Positions 30,864 to 43,224 of a stretch of DNA of 64,000 nt are shown piece after piece. Within the stretch, counting starts at the first letter, position 1. Every line of letters begins with the position of its first letter. The notes under the pieces were generated by a model that did no database searches, was not told the origin of the DNA, and worked only from the letters and a program-made list of their open reading frames with translations. The stretch spans positions 9,948,528-10,012,527 of the forward strand of contig JARUPZ010000015.1 in NCBI GenBank assembly GCA_031213475.1. Direction: 5' to 3'. The DNA comes from Nereocystis luetkeana (lineage: Eukaryota > Sar > Phaeophyceae > Laminariales > Laminariaceae). Made by a program: the position numbers and the translations under genes.

Positions 30864-31085
30864 AAGCGCGAGAGCGTGAGTTAGCTACATTCGATGAAAT
30901 AGACGAGCAGTGGGACTGCTGAACCCTTTGCGCGACAAACAATAAAGGCACGTACCGGGGAGGAGAAGGGTAGCCACCTGTGACCACGACTTGTCCAGAA
31001 GGTCGTCGAGGCTAAAACCTCCTACCCTGGTACGAGTTAGGCTGGAATGTAAAAGTGATGATGAAAAGAAAGAAGAAAAAAGTAC
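30864..31085 (+). repeat. SINE-like element S1 body
   Basis: Shared with 36250-36460: GAGCGTGAGTTAGCTAC, AATAAAGGCACGTACCG, GAGAAGGGTAGxCACCTGTG and CTTGTCCAGAAG, ending in an A-rich GAAAAGAAAGAAGAAAAAAG tail. The tRNA-like head found at 36.13 kb is missing here. Confidence 0.7.
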
Positions 31086-31107
31086 ATCCCCTATGGATAG
31101 TAATCTC

Positions 31108-31198
31108 TAACCTTAGGACTGCAGTCCCGTTTTGAGGACAAACTACTTGAAAATTGACGGGTGAGTCCCAAACCGGGACTGCGGCTTAAAAAAGGCTA
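31108..31198. mobile_element. Hairpin MITE family H1, copy 1
   Basis: Inverted ends TAACCTTAGGACTGCAGTCC and its imperfect complement ending AGGCTA. Related to 46721-46816 and 48987-49091; the inner word GCAGTCCCGTTT-GGGACA is shared. Confidence 0.7.
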
Positions 31199-32329
31199 AG
31201 CGAGGTGCACAATCCTACCAGGTATAGCTTACCAGGCACGTACGTTGACGACACAGCAGCAGCGGTAGATTCGTACGTAAGTACATCGATTTTTTTTGTA
31301 TGCTTTACACATACATGCTTGAGATACGAGATACGATGCGATAAGATATTCGTACATTTGCGTATATATTGAGCACGCGGTACAAAGTTCATCATTTGAC
31401 GTCGCCAGCCGACTTGCCCACTATTAATAATAATAGTCAGATACTCGTAGTACTGCTGTTGGATCGATCATTATTAGTTATGACCAGGTAATCCTGCCAA
31501 CTCCCGGCTCTACAGATAGGCAGAACCCATATCGTACTGCTGTAGTAGTACCGGCACGTAGGAGCAGTGATCGTCAGCATATTAAGAAATAGAGTAAACT
31601 GCCCTCCTCTCGGGGTGCACCCTGCTCTGGAAACAGTAAACAGCAGTATTAATGTATTAATAGTAAACTGCGAAGGGACGGTGCGGGATCGCCCAGTGAA
31701 TTTACCAGGTACATGTCATACCCGTCACGATATACGAGCGGTATAAATATGACATTACTTTTTACAGCAGTGTTGTATATATGACCGTGATTCCCACTGG
31801 TTCGCAGCACTATTAATGGCAGTGCAAAGACTCGAGAGCCTACGAGTATAAATACAACTATTTGCCACAACACGGCGGTTGTTGCTGCTACTTACTGCTA
31901 GCTGTTGTTGCTTGCTGTTGGCGCCGTTGTGGTGGACACAACTTACAGCAGCAGCACTACTGGCTGTAGTAGCCTTGCCTGAAGTCACAGGAATAATACC
32001 ATCACATATTGTGGGTGCTCTTCACCCGTGTGCTGTGGGCTGTTTGAGCAGTTGGTCAGTTCGATTATTCAGTGTTTGTTCTCGGTGGGGCTGCAGATTC
32101 GATCACAATAATACAATACGTAACGGCGAGGGCAAGCAGCTACAGCAGTAACTCATGCGACAAGCTTGCGCGCAACGCCGCTTGGAATACCAGCCAATCA
32201 ACCAGAACGCAGGCAGGGCATAAGACAGCGGGAGCGCTCAAGACTCTTCGGGAGGCAGCGAGCTGTGTAACACTACTTGTCAATCCAGCACCTTCGAAAG
32301 TCAGCCTAAACAGCCAACTTCAGGACTCG

Positions 32330-33587
32330 CTTTGCTTCGGCGGCTCTTCTTTGCGGGGGGCGTGGCACGGCAAAGCAAGGAGCGATTACCCAGTCGGGTA
32401 ATGTTCGGGACGATAGCTGGTGGGGAGAACCCGAGACCAGGCGGACAGTGTAAGACTTGGCATAGATGCATACCGGTAGTCGAAGACCTTAGGGAGTTCC
32501 GAGCCACCGAAGGTCAACGGAAGTTGCCCCCTTGGTGTTTGGAGTTGAGACCGCGTTGTGGTCCACTGCAGCCAAAAAGGCGGGGAAGTGGTACCGGGGG
32601 ATCCTTGAAGCAGCCGAACGGTTCATGGTGAGGTGGCACGAGGCTGAGGCTGAGATGAGTAGGCAGCGCCGCGCATCCGCCGTGGATGGTGCCCAAGGGA
32701 ACGGGGGGGGAGGGGGCAACAGGAGAAGTGGCAGAAAGCCCGACCGAGGGAATGCGGAGAGGGGGGGGAACAGGAGGGGTAGAAGGGAAACGGCGGTAGA
32801 CGAAAGTAGGAAGGAGATGGCAGACAGGGTAGCAAGGCACCAAGTCGACTAGAAAGTAGAACATGACCATACTACTAGTGCTACCAACCGGTGCAGCTGG
32901 TTCGAACGTGGTCTTATTCCCTTGTCTTCTCGTCTTGTTTTTGTTTTTTTTTCTTTTTTGCGCTGACTCTCCGTGATTTTCATATTATTTTTTCTCTTCC
33001 TCTTCCTTTTCTGATTGATAAGCCGTACTGAAGGAGCCGTGTGGCGTGGTTGGAAGACGAACCTGCTCTGCTCGTTTCGTATTGTCTGACGCCAAGGGGC
33101 TGGGCATAGTTGACGAACGCAGGGCGGAGACGGCACAGTCTGGGTATAGCAAGGTACCAGGCGGATTAGCAGGGAGAACCTGGCTATACTACTCGTACCA
33201 CAAGCTGCTGCCGCCACCTGGAAGGTGCTTTGGGCTTTGGTCTGCCTGTTATTTCCCCTTTGTTATTTTTCCTTGTTACTTTTCTCCTTGGTTCTTTGTC
33301 TTACTCTGTTTACAAGCAGTGGTGTTTTTTTCTTATTTTATTTTATTTTTCTTTCTTTTCTCCAGCTCGTTCTTTTTCAAGTGTTGGCCACCTCGCCTGC
33401 GGGGGGGGGGCACGACAGATTGTTTCTCTTAGATTTTGCTCTCATTTTTCTTCTTTTTCTCTTTCGATTTGTCTACCTTGTTTTTGTTCATCTTTGATTG
33501 TTTCTTTTCGTTTCACTATTTCATAGATTGCTTATGTCGTGCCTGTCGTATCTAGTATGATGACATGGCTTTGCATTGCCCACTGCA

Positions 33588-33632
<45 letters not shown>

Positions 33633-34400
33633 GCTGACTCTCCGTGATTTTCATTTCATTTTTTCTCTTCCTCTTCCTTTTCTGATTGATAAGCCGTACT
33701 CAAGGAGCCGTGTGGCGTGGTTGGAAGACGAACCTGCTCTGCTCGGCTCGTATTGTCTGACGCCAAGGGGCTGGGCATAGTTGACGAACGCAGGGCGGAG
33801 ACGGCAGTCTGGGTAGCAAGGTACCAGGCGGATTAGCAGGGAGAACCTGGCTATACTACTCGTACCACAAGCTGCTGCCGCCACCTAGAAGGTGCTTTGG
33901 GCTTTGGTCTGCCTGTTATTTCCCCTTTGTTATTTTTCCTTGTTACTTTCTCCTTGGTTCTTTGTCTTACTCTGTTCACAAGCAGTGGTGTCTTTTGTTA
34001 TTTCTTCTTTTTTCCAGCTCGTTCTTTTTCAAGTGTAGGCCACCTCGCCTGCGGGGGGGGGGGCACGACAGATTGTTTCTCTTAGATTTTGCTTTCATTT
34101 TTCTTCTTTTTCTTTTTCGACTTGTCTACCTTGTTTTTGTTTTCTCTTTGATTGTTTCTTTTCGTTTCACTATTTCATAGATTGCGTATGTCGTGCCTGT
34201 CGTATCTAGTATGATGACATGGCTTTGCATTGCCCACTGCAGTTCACACTGCACACGTGGCAACGTAGTATCTCTGTGGCGTAGCTTTGTGACCACAGAA
34301 CTTGTATCTCTTCTAGGATGGAAGAATCGGCACGGACACTGGTTGTGCTGGATGTCGACGGGTAGAAAGAACGGTTTAATGTGAAGAACACACACACACA
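32330..34400 (+). mobile_element. Divergent LINE remnant with repeated 3' region and (CA)n tail
   Basis: 32330-32855 encodes, in two frames, a tail like that of the 28-kb LINE: RLFFAGGVARQSKERLPS then VMFGTIAGGENPRPGGQ (compare RLLFAGFVTRMGEERLPG and MFGEMVGGKGYSGGQ), then AAKKAGKWYRGILEAAERF. After the stop at about 32850 come two similar units of about 0.65 kb (32928-33592 and 33593-34245), the second starting with 38 T. The end is GGTTTAATGTGAAGAA(CA)n at 34375-34402. Linking the tail to the ORF is inference. Confidence 0.65.
33593..33630 (+). repeat. Poly-T tract, 38 T
   Basis: Uninterrupted T run at the junction of the two 0.65-kb units; the other unit has a shorter, interrupted T-rich tract at the same place. 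Confidence 0.95.
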
Positions 34401-34556
34401 CACACACTGCACACGTGGCAACGTGGTATCTCTGTGGCGTAGCTTTGTGACCACAGAACTTGTATCTCTTCTAGGATTGAAGAATCGGCACGGACACTGG
34501 TTGTGCTGGATGTCGACGGGTAGAAAGAACGGTTTAATGTGAAGAACACACACACA
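34401..34556 (+). repeat. Tandem copy of the LINE 3' end
   Basis: Repeats the last ~150 bp (TGCACACGTGGCAACG to GTTTAATGTGAAGAACACAC) directly after the first (CA)n tail, and ends in its own (CA)n. Confidence 0.85.
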
Positions 34557-34564
34557 CCTTGAGA

Positions 34565-34587
34565 CAATGGGAATGACATTCCCATTG
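34565..34587. mobile_element. 23-bp hairpin element with 8-bp target duplication
   Basis: CAATGGGAATG, one A, CATTCCCATTG: a perfect inverted repeat, flanked on both sides by CCTTGAGA (34557-34564 and 34588-34595). An 8-bp duplication is typical of hAT-type insertion. It looks like a pair of terminal repeats with nothing between them. Confidence 0.7.
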
Positions 34588-34759
34588 CCTTGAGAGCGGG
34601 AACGGATAATGCTCCATGGAAGCTCCCTATGGCTACCAGCCTTTCTCTGTGATATTAAGCTTGTATCCACCCCAGTCGTGAGCCTTGTCGGCGAAAGACA
34701 CAGACGCTACGACTGACTTCATGCTACAAACGAGCATACAACTTACAACCGGGGGGTAG

Positions 34760-34793
34760 CGATGGGAATGACTATCGATAGTCATTCCCATTG
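34760..34793. mobile_element. 34-bp hairpin element with 8-bp target duplication
   Basis: Arms share the ATGGGAATGAC end with the 34565 element and continue to TATCGATA at the centre; 34762-34791 is a perfect palindrome. Flanked by GGGGGTAG on both sides (34752-34759 and 34794-34801). Confidence 0.7.
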
Positions 34794-34985
34794 GGGGGTA
34801 GTTTGTAGTTTTAGCGGGAGTTTCATAGATATTGGTGAAATTGCGCAAGCAGGGGATGGGGTCTCTATCCGGATGTCCCCTATCCCCTACTACAATATTT
34901 CGGCGTTTTTTGTTCTGGATGTTGTGGAGTTTGGAGTTTGGACGTTTGGACGCTTTGGACGACTCCACCAGACTCCAGACTCCAG

Positions 34986-35152
34986 ACTGGACCTGTCTGT
35001 GGATTGGCCCGTGTGCATAGTCACGGAGGCACTTACTTGCCGAGTGAGGTGCTACTTACTGCGCGCCGACGAGGTGAACACTTTGCACGTCCTACACCGT
35101 CAGAGGTCCACCCTCGAGCACGGTGAAAAATTGCAAGCCATCTCCGTTGTTG
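34986..35152 (+). CDS. Weak candidate exon, possible SIN3 C-terminal domain piece
   Basis: Open segment ending at a consensus GTGAGT donor (35153). It encodes ALTCRVRCYLLRADEVNTLH followed by VLHRQRSTLEHGEKLQA. Loosely like the last animal SIN3 block ([20 protein letters not shown] then R..L). A start at 34986 after CCAG fits the phase left by exon l3, but that acceptor lacks a pyrimidine tract; it ends in phase 1, which does not fit 46189. Could be chance. Confidence 0.25.
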
Positions 35153-35927
35153 GTGAGTGTCTGCATCTCTGTTTTTCTTCCCTTGCTGGTTGCTGCCAAA
35201 CGTCCGCCGGTTGGTACTGCTGTCAGTGTGTCGGATGCAACGTTTGCGCAATATCCACCAGCAAGCAATAGCCGGCGACTCATGCGTTGCATTGATCGCA
35301 TCGCGCGTCCCCGCCGGTTTAGGGGGCACACTACAAACAGCAGCAAGGGTGGGTGTGCTCTCCAGGCAAGATCCGTTCTCATGGCACCAAGCGCAAAATA
35401 TAGTCGCTCTTTGTCCCCCCCCATCGTAACTCAAAACCACGTCGTACAAGACCGCGGCGCGCGAGCGACACAGCGCGATCCGGGCGGGCGGCAGGCGACC
35501 GAACAAAGCGCCCCAAGGCCGCCAGTAAACTACCGAGCGAAGGAACGGTCGACGGTCGAGCAAGCGAACGAACGACGGTTGTTGTGCGGTGGCGCGAGCG
35601 GCGGTGGTCGGGAATTTAGGCAAAACTGCAATACGTAAAACACACCAGGTAGGTGCCTACTACTGCTACTACTGGTAGTAGAAAAAAGAAAAAAGGGGAT
35701 CGTTCGAAAAAAAGTCCGCGGAAGGGGAAGATTGAGATTTTGTTCCATCCCCGGAAAAACTCCACCCATCCATCCACCAACTCACGCACGCACAGTGTAT
35801 ATACAGCAGTGACAGCAGTACAGCAGCAGTGTGTATGTTACCCACTCACACCCACCCCACACCCACCCCACACACCCACGCGCCGGTTCTAACCAAATTC
35901 TAGAACTTCCCAAGCACTCGTATGCTG

Positions 35928-35972
35928 TTGTGTGTTTACCGTTCTCTCTACCCGTCGACATCCAGCACACCC
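35928..35972 (-). repeat. Fragment of the LINE 3' end
   Basis: Antisense match to TGTGCTGGATGTCGACGGGTAGA-like and AGAACGGT words of the 34.3-kb unit. Confidence 0.6.
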
Positions 35973-36130
35973 AGTTTCCCTACCGATCTTGAAAAAAAAA
36001 CACGATCCCCAAATATTATACTGGTACTATCAATACTGCTTCATGTAATAATGCAGAATGGACAATGCAATGCTACAGCAGCATGCCATCGTACTGTTAA
36101 ATATTAATAACAGACTGTAGAGGTCAGTAC

Positions 36131-36465
36131 CGGCGTCCCCGGTGGCTTGATAGGTGGTCCGCGTGCCCATCAAGATAAAGTTTGTGGGTTCAAGTCTCAC
36201 CGAGCGCATGCTCGTAGGGGCTTTTTCTTGCACAAAAAATTGATTGGCGGAAAGCGCAAGAGCGTGAGTTAGCTACGCTCGATGACAATCGACGAGAAGT
36301 GGGAATGCTGAACCCTATGTGCGACAAAAAATAAAGGCACGTACCGAGGGGGAGAAGGGTAGACACCTGTGACCACGGCTTGTCCAGAAGCTCGTTGCCT
36401 CCTACCTGGTACGAGTTTTTAGGCTGGAAAGAAAACGTGATGATAAAAAAAAATAAAATGTATCC
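36131..36465 (+). mobile_element. SINE S1, full copy with tRNA-like head
   Basis: The head 36131-36205 has a box-A-like GGTGGCTTGATAGG and a good box B GGGTTCAAGTCTC with a 5-bp T-stem (GTGGG/CTCAC, one G-T pair). The acceptor stem is imperfect, so not a functional tRNA gene. The body matches 30864-31085, and an A-rich tail (AAAAAAAAATAAAATG) ends it. Confidence 0.7.
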
Positions 36466-36469
36466 CGTC

Positions 36470-36605
36470 GTGTACCCGGGTACCCGAGTACCCAATTTTT
36501 TTCAGGTCGTGTATCCGTACCCGTGGCTGGGTACCCGATTCTTCACGCGCACATATAATATACCCAGGTAGTGCGGCTGCCCGATTACCCGACCCGGGTA
36601 CCCGG
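36470..36605 (+). repeat. GGGTACCCG core-word cluster
   Basis: At least six irregularly spaced copies of TACCCGGGTACCCGA-like words, with unrelated short sequence between. Confidence 0.7.
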
Positions 36606-37261
36606 ACAACATACAGAGCTGTTTACGGACATGCACACAAAAGTAAGCATGAAAAAATAACTTAAAATAACCGGTGTAGATCTTGTGATGACGAAACGAT
36701 CTTCCATCATGTGTCTCTTCTCTCCTCCCCGAAATCAAGTTTTTTTTTTTCTCTTTTTCCTCGGGCGGATTGATAAAAACGAAGCTTCCATATACTTCCA
36801 TGTTCAGAATACGTGTTCCTGTGTCAATTTAACCCGTCGCTCCCGTTGCGACAGCAGAACCGGCTGCAGTTACGACTGGCGCGTGAGCATATTTTTGCTC
36901 ATGTTGACCCGACCTGACCCCCGAATTGGGGCAGGTGTGGTGGAGATGGCCACCCGGGAGAGTAATCTCCGTGTGGTGTGGGACTCGCGGGAGCTCACCC
37001 ACCAACAAAAACCTATGCTATGAGTCCTGTCCGCCGGATTTGATCCGGTTACGGTCCACCCTACCCGTTGGGGCGTTGATCCTCAAGGCTTCAACGGTTT
37101 CCCGTCAGGTAATATGTGGTATTTGTGGGGCTAGTGGTATACCAAGGTACCAGGTAATACAGAGCAGTAGTACGGTACGCTGTATATATGAGTCATACTA
37201 TGTACAGGAGACCTACTGATGTGACGACAAACCGCGAGTATTATCTACTGTACAGCTGTAG

Positions 37262-37770
37262 CGGGGAAGTGTACTCATTTTCATGCATGGCCGTAGTCGT
37301 ATGGCCATAGACCCTCGCATCCCTACAAGGCCGGGACGGAGCACGTCGGGTTTTCACCAACCAGGCAGAAATCGCTTGCACCAAGCGCGAAGCGCCGTGA
37401 GGTGTTGGGCAAGTCGCATGAAGGGTGAGCTGCATCCTACTCTTAATAACAGAGCCGTTTTAGAGCCGGATTTTTTTGCAAATCGATGACATCATCGATG
37501 AATTTATTTAATTTCTGGTGTGGCCAGTTTCCAGAGACAGCAATGGGTTTACTCTGTAACTGCCTCATGGGTGCCTCACCATATACGCACTACGTGATAC
37601 GATAATCCCCCTTGTGCGGAGTAAAGGTTATCCCCGCACAAGAATGATCTAACTTGACAGCCAGCCGTGGTAACCACAAAACAAACAAACAAACACAAAC
37701 GGTACCCTGGCTGCCTAGCTCACCCGTTGAGAGGCGTGTTTTACAGCGTCGTCGCCAACCAGGTACATAT
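37262..37770 (+). repeat. R1 dispersed repeat, full copy
   Basis: Full family structure: ATGCATGGCCGTAGTCGTATG, GACCCTCGCATCCCTACAA, CGGGTTTTCACC, AAGCGCGAAGCGCCGTGAGG, GAGCTGCATCCTACT, TAATTTCTGGTGT, CTGCCTCATGGGTGCC, TGTGCGGAGTAAAGG. The site at 37591-37603 lacks the CCWGGTA insertion present in three other copies. No coding capacity or clear termini. Confidence 0.8.
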
Positions 37771-38284
37771 ATAATACGGGGGGGGGGACGAGCAATGATT
37801 GGGGGCGTGTTAGGGGGGGGGGGGGCAGGCCTTATCGTCCCCTCCCCTGCACAATGGTTGACCCCTGTTTAGGGGTAGGTTTCCCCCCGGTCTGGCTAGG
37901 CTGGATTTTTTATTCGAGATTGGATGATTTTCTATACTACTAGCTCAAGTATATCGAATCCCAAACTTATTATGTTTCCCTGAAAATGTCAAGCCTGCCT
38001 TTCTCATTGCTCGCCATACTACAGTAGTACTATTAATAGTAATGAGGTCTGTGTGGGCACCCGGTGAACGTCTCTAAGAGTGTATAGTCACAGCCCTCCC
38101 CTCCGTGATTCTCATAGGAACCAGATCGACTGTGAATGAAACGTCACAGCATATTATGACGCAAATGCACACGGTGTGAACCATCACCACACGTTGTGAC
38201 ACGTATATCTTACTGGATACGGTGTGCACATCCTCGCAATCCATATGCATTGAACGAGAGAAAAAAACAAGGTTTATCACGGTA

Positions 38285-38600
38285 TTTCGGCGGGACGGTA
38301 ACGGCGGAACGGGACGGGACGGTAAAACCGCCGTCAAAATGGTCCCGCCGTCCCGTCCCGCCGACAAATTGCCTGACCGTCGTCACTTACCGTCCCGTCC
38401 CGCCGATAAAATCTCTCCCGTTGAAAATTACCGTCCCGTCCCGCCGTGATATCGAACAATTACCGCCCCGTCCCGCCGTGACACCGAATAATCACCGTCC
38501 CGTCCCGCCGTGACACCGAGCAATTACCGTTCCGTCCCGCCAATAAATTATCTCCCTTTCGAAATTGTCGTCCCGTCCCGTCGTGACACGGCTTCCGGCG
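38285..38600 (+). repeat. ACCGTCCCGTCCCGCCG minisatellite, locus 1
   Basis: About nine copies of the core with 10-25 bp of varying A/T-rich spacer, plus a reverse-orientation start (GGGACGGTAACGGCGG). Confidence 0.85.
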
Positions 38601-40139
38601 GACATAACTTGCCCCTCCCCCTGCGAGGTACATTCGTGGTCGTTTGTCCCCATCCATTCTCACCACGATTTACGAGATAAATGAAGAAATTTCGAGTTGT
38701 ACTCAAATTCGGTAGTACCAGGTAATTCCTAAACGTATACCTGGTAAATACATGATAACATATTGTTCACAAGTCCCATACATACTACCAGGTATTGCTG
38801 TGAATGAATTACGTACAGAACAGCAATAATAGTATGGAGGGTGCCTCCGTTGGAGGTGTCGGCCTACTACTGTAGTCTTCGTGTTGGACGGGTTTGGCGG
38901 CGGAGGCCTTGACGTGCACCTTTTCTTTCGTGATACCGGTATGTGGCAAGGAGGTGCCTCCACAAGCCTCCCTCGTGTCTCGCAAGGAGAGAGCTTATCC
39001 AAATTGTGAGAGTGCGGGTCGTTCTCCGAAGGACACCTTTTTCTGGTTGGCGCGTTCGGACTTGATGGGCCGAACATTGATCATTATGAAGGTCCCTCAG
39101 TGATGGCGGATCTCACAGGCCGGGCGTTGGTTTATCTCCATGGTTGGCATTTGTGATCGGAGATTGACGGTATCTACGTACCCTGTCCTCCACAGTAGTA
39201 ATAGGCGTATTACGCAGCTAACAGACAAATTATTAAATCTAAAAAATGGGAACGAAACAAAAAATGAGAACGGACGTTTTGTTTTAGAAAGCAAACCAAT
39301 TGTGTACAACTCCAAGAAAAAAAGTTGACAGTCCTGTGGGGCTGTACAGCAGCCTTCGAATGAGCTGTCGCTCAGGCTGGAAGTCCTCGGCATCGCCGCG
39401 GTAGCCAGCATCTAGAGAAATCACAATAGAGCCAGCGTATATCGCTTTTTGCGCCCTCCCGAAGGCACGAGATGGAGCATGACCGTTCTGACGAGCACCT
39501 CTCACAGGGCTGGCCAAGGGGTTTCGCAGGATCATTTTGGTTATCTGATACACCACATGGTTCTGATGGTTCTGGAGATACGGCTTGGTTCTCATTGTAG
39601 GCTTCGTTCCCATTTTTACGATTTGTCTGCTTGCAAAATTGAGCACTATGCTACCAGGTACCTGGTATTAAATACTACTGCTGCTGTGTACCTGGTATCA
39701 AGTATTCAATGAGCCACTCGAAATTTACAGCTGATGACGACTTCATCATTTTAATCTTACCGCTCGCACATAATATGAAATTGCTCCGCACTCCGCACCA
39801 CATTTAGTTTTTTTCAAGGATGCTGGTGTTGATGATCAGCACAGCTACAGCTGGTCGATCTTTGTTTTATTTGAAATGAAAGTAAAATATTACGAAAAGT
39901 ACGAAAAAATGCAAAATTATTACCAAGTATAATGGTAAATGTGTAAAGTGGTATACCTGGTGTTGCTTTTGCTGTTTTTTTTAAATTGATTCATACTTCA
40001 TATATTCCCACCCGCAACACCTGCCACAGCCGCAAGCTCGCCACCACGCCACCACACGCAAACAACACACAGAAACCGCTCATTTCACGGCCACACCACC
40101 AGTACTGGTGTGGTCCAAAAATAGGTCAGGTGACATATG

Positions 40140-40300
40140 TCATCAAGCGAGACGAAAAACGTGCGCTGTCAAGGATGTAGGGCCGAGTGTTCCACACTAA
40201 ACCTATTGTAGTAGTTTCGTGTCAGTCAACACATGTCACAAGGCAAAGTCGCTGTCTGTCAAGGGGTGAAAGTGCTGTCTCCTAATATCTTTGGTGTGAC
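40140..40300 (+). repeat. R3 dispersed repeat, second copy
   Basis: Pairs with 16455-16612; see that entry. Confidence 0.65.
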
Positions 40301-40404
40301 CGGCAACGGACGTCATGGATGCCTATCTCACGGGTCGATCGACCAGAAGCGAGCGGCACTAGAATCACCACCGACGCCGGCACTAGAGGTGGGCGCCTTT
40401 GAAA

Positions 40405-40565
40405 AAAAACGGTTTAAACCGGTTTTTGGAAACCCAGCAGGCTTGTTTGAGTAGTCGGGTTTTTTTTTCAAAATGACGCGTTTTTTCTTACCGGTTTCAA
40501 CCGGTTAATCGGAAAGAAACGGATAAACCGGTTTAAACCGGCAGAACCGACAGAACCGGACCTAT
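40405..40565 (+). repeat. AACCGGTTTAAACCGG core-word cluster, locus 1
   Basis: Repeated CGGTTTAAACCGGTTTTT-like words. A related cluster is at 43225-43335. Confidence 0.75.
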
Positions 40566-42666
40566 TTTTCATTTATTTTCGACAGAGCAAAACCATTACC
40601 ACTACCTACACAGCAGCATTTACAGCACTAGTGTTATTAATAGTAAAGCATGTTGAATACTACGTAAGTCTTGACATCAACCAAAGCTCGGAGGACATCT
40701 ATCAATAACATGCTGCTGCATTACAGCAGTAAGTAGTAGTTCCCAGCGACAGCAGCTGGTTGTTGATACAATAATATTAATATCATCACTATTTTACTAT
40801 GAACATCACAAAAATCTATGTGTCCGAAATTATAATTCACGATTTAATACTAATAATAAATATATGATGTAAAGCTCATTATGCTTCCGAACAGAGTGGC
40901 AGACGATGCAAAACATCCCCAAATCCCGCGCTATATCGTACCTGGTGCCAGGTAGATAACGAGGGGTATATATGCCAGAGGCTACAAAACATCCCCAAAT
41001 TCCGCACTACATCCTAGATAACAAGTTTGGGCCGTCACAAGCATGCTGCATTATAGGGTGCGATGGTTGACAAAAGGTGGTTGTCAGCTTGGTTTCGGAT
41101 GAAATTGTCCTAGGCTGAATGTTATGGGAGCCGAACCGGACAACAAAACTGGCATACACCTCTGTTATTCGAATGGCCCAGATTCGTACCAGGTATATGA
41201 TATCGAGTTTCGTATTTTCCTTTGAGTTGGGAGTACGTTGGAGGGAGGGGTTACCGCAAATATGTTTGAAATCGGCCGACACACAACAACAGTACACGGC
41301 AGGGACGCATCCTGTTTTGGGACCCGACGGGCAACATGGGACTTGCTTTCGCAGACTCGAGCTTCCTGGACTGGGTTAGCTTTCTTCGGCAACGGGTCCC
41401 AAGCTTGGCAGTCTGCTGCAGCATGCGTTGATATTGCAGAAAGCTCAAGAGAACACAACGGCAACCGCCAAGAGCATGCGGTGTAGTCGGTTGTTCCCTA
41501 GCACCGGAGCTTGGAGTCTCTAGCTACCGCTATATATATGCCGCGATACCGTGTCAGAGATGCCGAGAGAGTATACAGCGGTAGTAGCGATGATATGTAC
41601 AAGAGTATTAGGCCCGCCACGTTATATACTATGCCTCCTCCTGTGTTGGGTGCAACACCAGTTTTGGCCAGCTCTTGGACCGTACAGGACTGTTGTCTGG
41701 TTTCGTCTGGCCAGGCCATTTCCGATCGAAGTACAGAAAATGTTTTAGAGATTTCTGTTTTTTGGCCATCGATAAGTTTCGATAATTCGGATCTGGCGCG
41801 AACTTTTCCTGGATCTCTCTACAAACCCTGTTTTGTTTTCCGGTTTCAGCTCCTATAAGAGTCACAGCCTCATCGTGAAATTGTGACACTGCCGTTTTTT
41901 ACGTTTTCAATATATTTGCACGCTGACCCTAAGGCTTTTTGCTGTTTTACCTGGATGCCAGGATAGTTAATATGTGGGTGCTGCGGGTTCAGGTGGCGTA
42001 GCTTTTTGGGGTGTTGAGTGTGGGCGCTGCGAGCTATTATATATAGGGGGCTGCCATAGTTAACCCCCCCCCCCCATTTGTGCCGGTGGCGTTCAGAGGT
42101 TATATAATGTACAGTTCGGTGCCCTCTAGTAACTTCTGTATGGGTGGGTATTTCACTTTGTCACCACACGCGAGTTGCTGACTGCTGTTCGGTGTTCGAT
42201 AGTCTTCGGGGGGGGGGCACCGATGCAAAGTCGAACGAGAAATAAGCGTTAAATTACACAGCGGCTGTTTATTTCGGTGCCACGCAGTGCATCAGCGCGA
42301 GACCCGTATAATTTTTTTGTTGACTCCTGTGATTCATGACCACGGTCCATACCGACTTGTTATATTGTGTAAAAAACCCTGCCAATATGGGTATCACTAT
42401 TATATACCAGGAAAACCTTACGTATATGTATCAGGTATACAATTGAGCCCGCCGAGCCTGCTGCACGTCCTCCATGCCTCAATAGATTTCGGAGATTGCT
42501 ACATTATACCAGAGGTGTATATTAGCCTTGTAGGACTACAATTAATTAGTGTAGGACTACAATTAAATAGTTGTAGCACTACACAAATACCAGGTACCAG
42601 GTATATGATACGCCTGGTATGGTATACTACCAGGCGGCAGGTGTACGATACTGCTGTACTGCTGTG

Positions 42667-43005
42667 CTGCTGTATGCTTGTTTCTCTTAGATTTTGCTTT
42701 CATTTTTCTTCTTTTTCTCTTTCGATTTGTCCACCTTGTTTTTGTTTTCTCTTTGATTGTTTCTTTTTGTTTCACTATTTCATAGATTGCGTATGTCGTG
42801 CCTGTCGTATCTAGTATGATGACATGGCTTTGCATTGCCCACTGCAGTGCACACTGCACACGTGGCAACGTAGTATCTCTGTGGCGTAGCTTTGTGACCA
42901 CAGAACTTGTATCTCTTCTAGGATTGAAGAATCGGCACGGACACTGGTTGTGCTGGATGTCGACGGGTAGAAAGAACGGTTTAATGTGAAGAACACACAC
43001 ACACA
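42667..43005 (+). mobile_element. 5'-truncated LINE 3'-end copy with (CA)n tail
   Basis: Nearly identical to 34075-34400, starting abruptly inside the unit (GTTTCTCTTAGATTTTG) and ending in the same GTTTAATGTGAAGAA(CA)n. 5' truncation with a preserved 3' end is what target-primed reverse transcription leaves. Confidence 0.8.
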
Positions 43006-43224
43006 TGCGTCAGTACATACATAAATAGGCAAGGTCTTGTTTTATTCCATGAAATCAAGTCACCCCGTACCATTACGTGCTGTTGTTATGGCAGTGAGTG
43101 CCACACCACCTGATTTTATGGTCGCACGCCGCCAGTAGGTCGGAATCCACATACATGAACAACACGTATTGGACGCAAAATTGCCGTTTGGTGCAATGAT
43201 ATGGAGGCGTTTCACGTTGGCATC

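Noticed and set aside
36131-36205. Functional tRNA gene
   Set aside because: The T-arm and box B are good, but the acceptor stem has two or more mismatches, the anticodon arm does not fold normally, and a repeat body follows. Called a SINE head.
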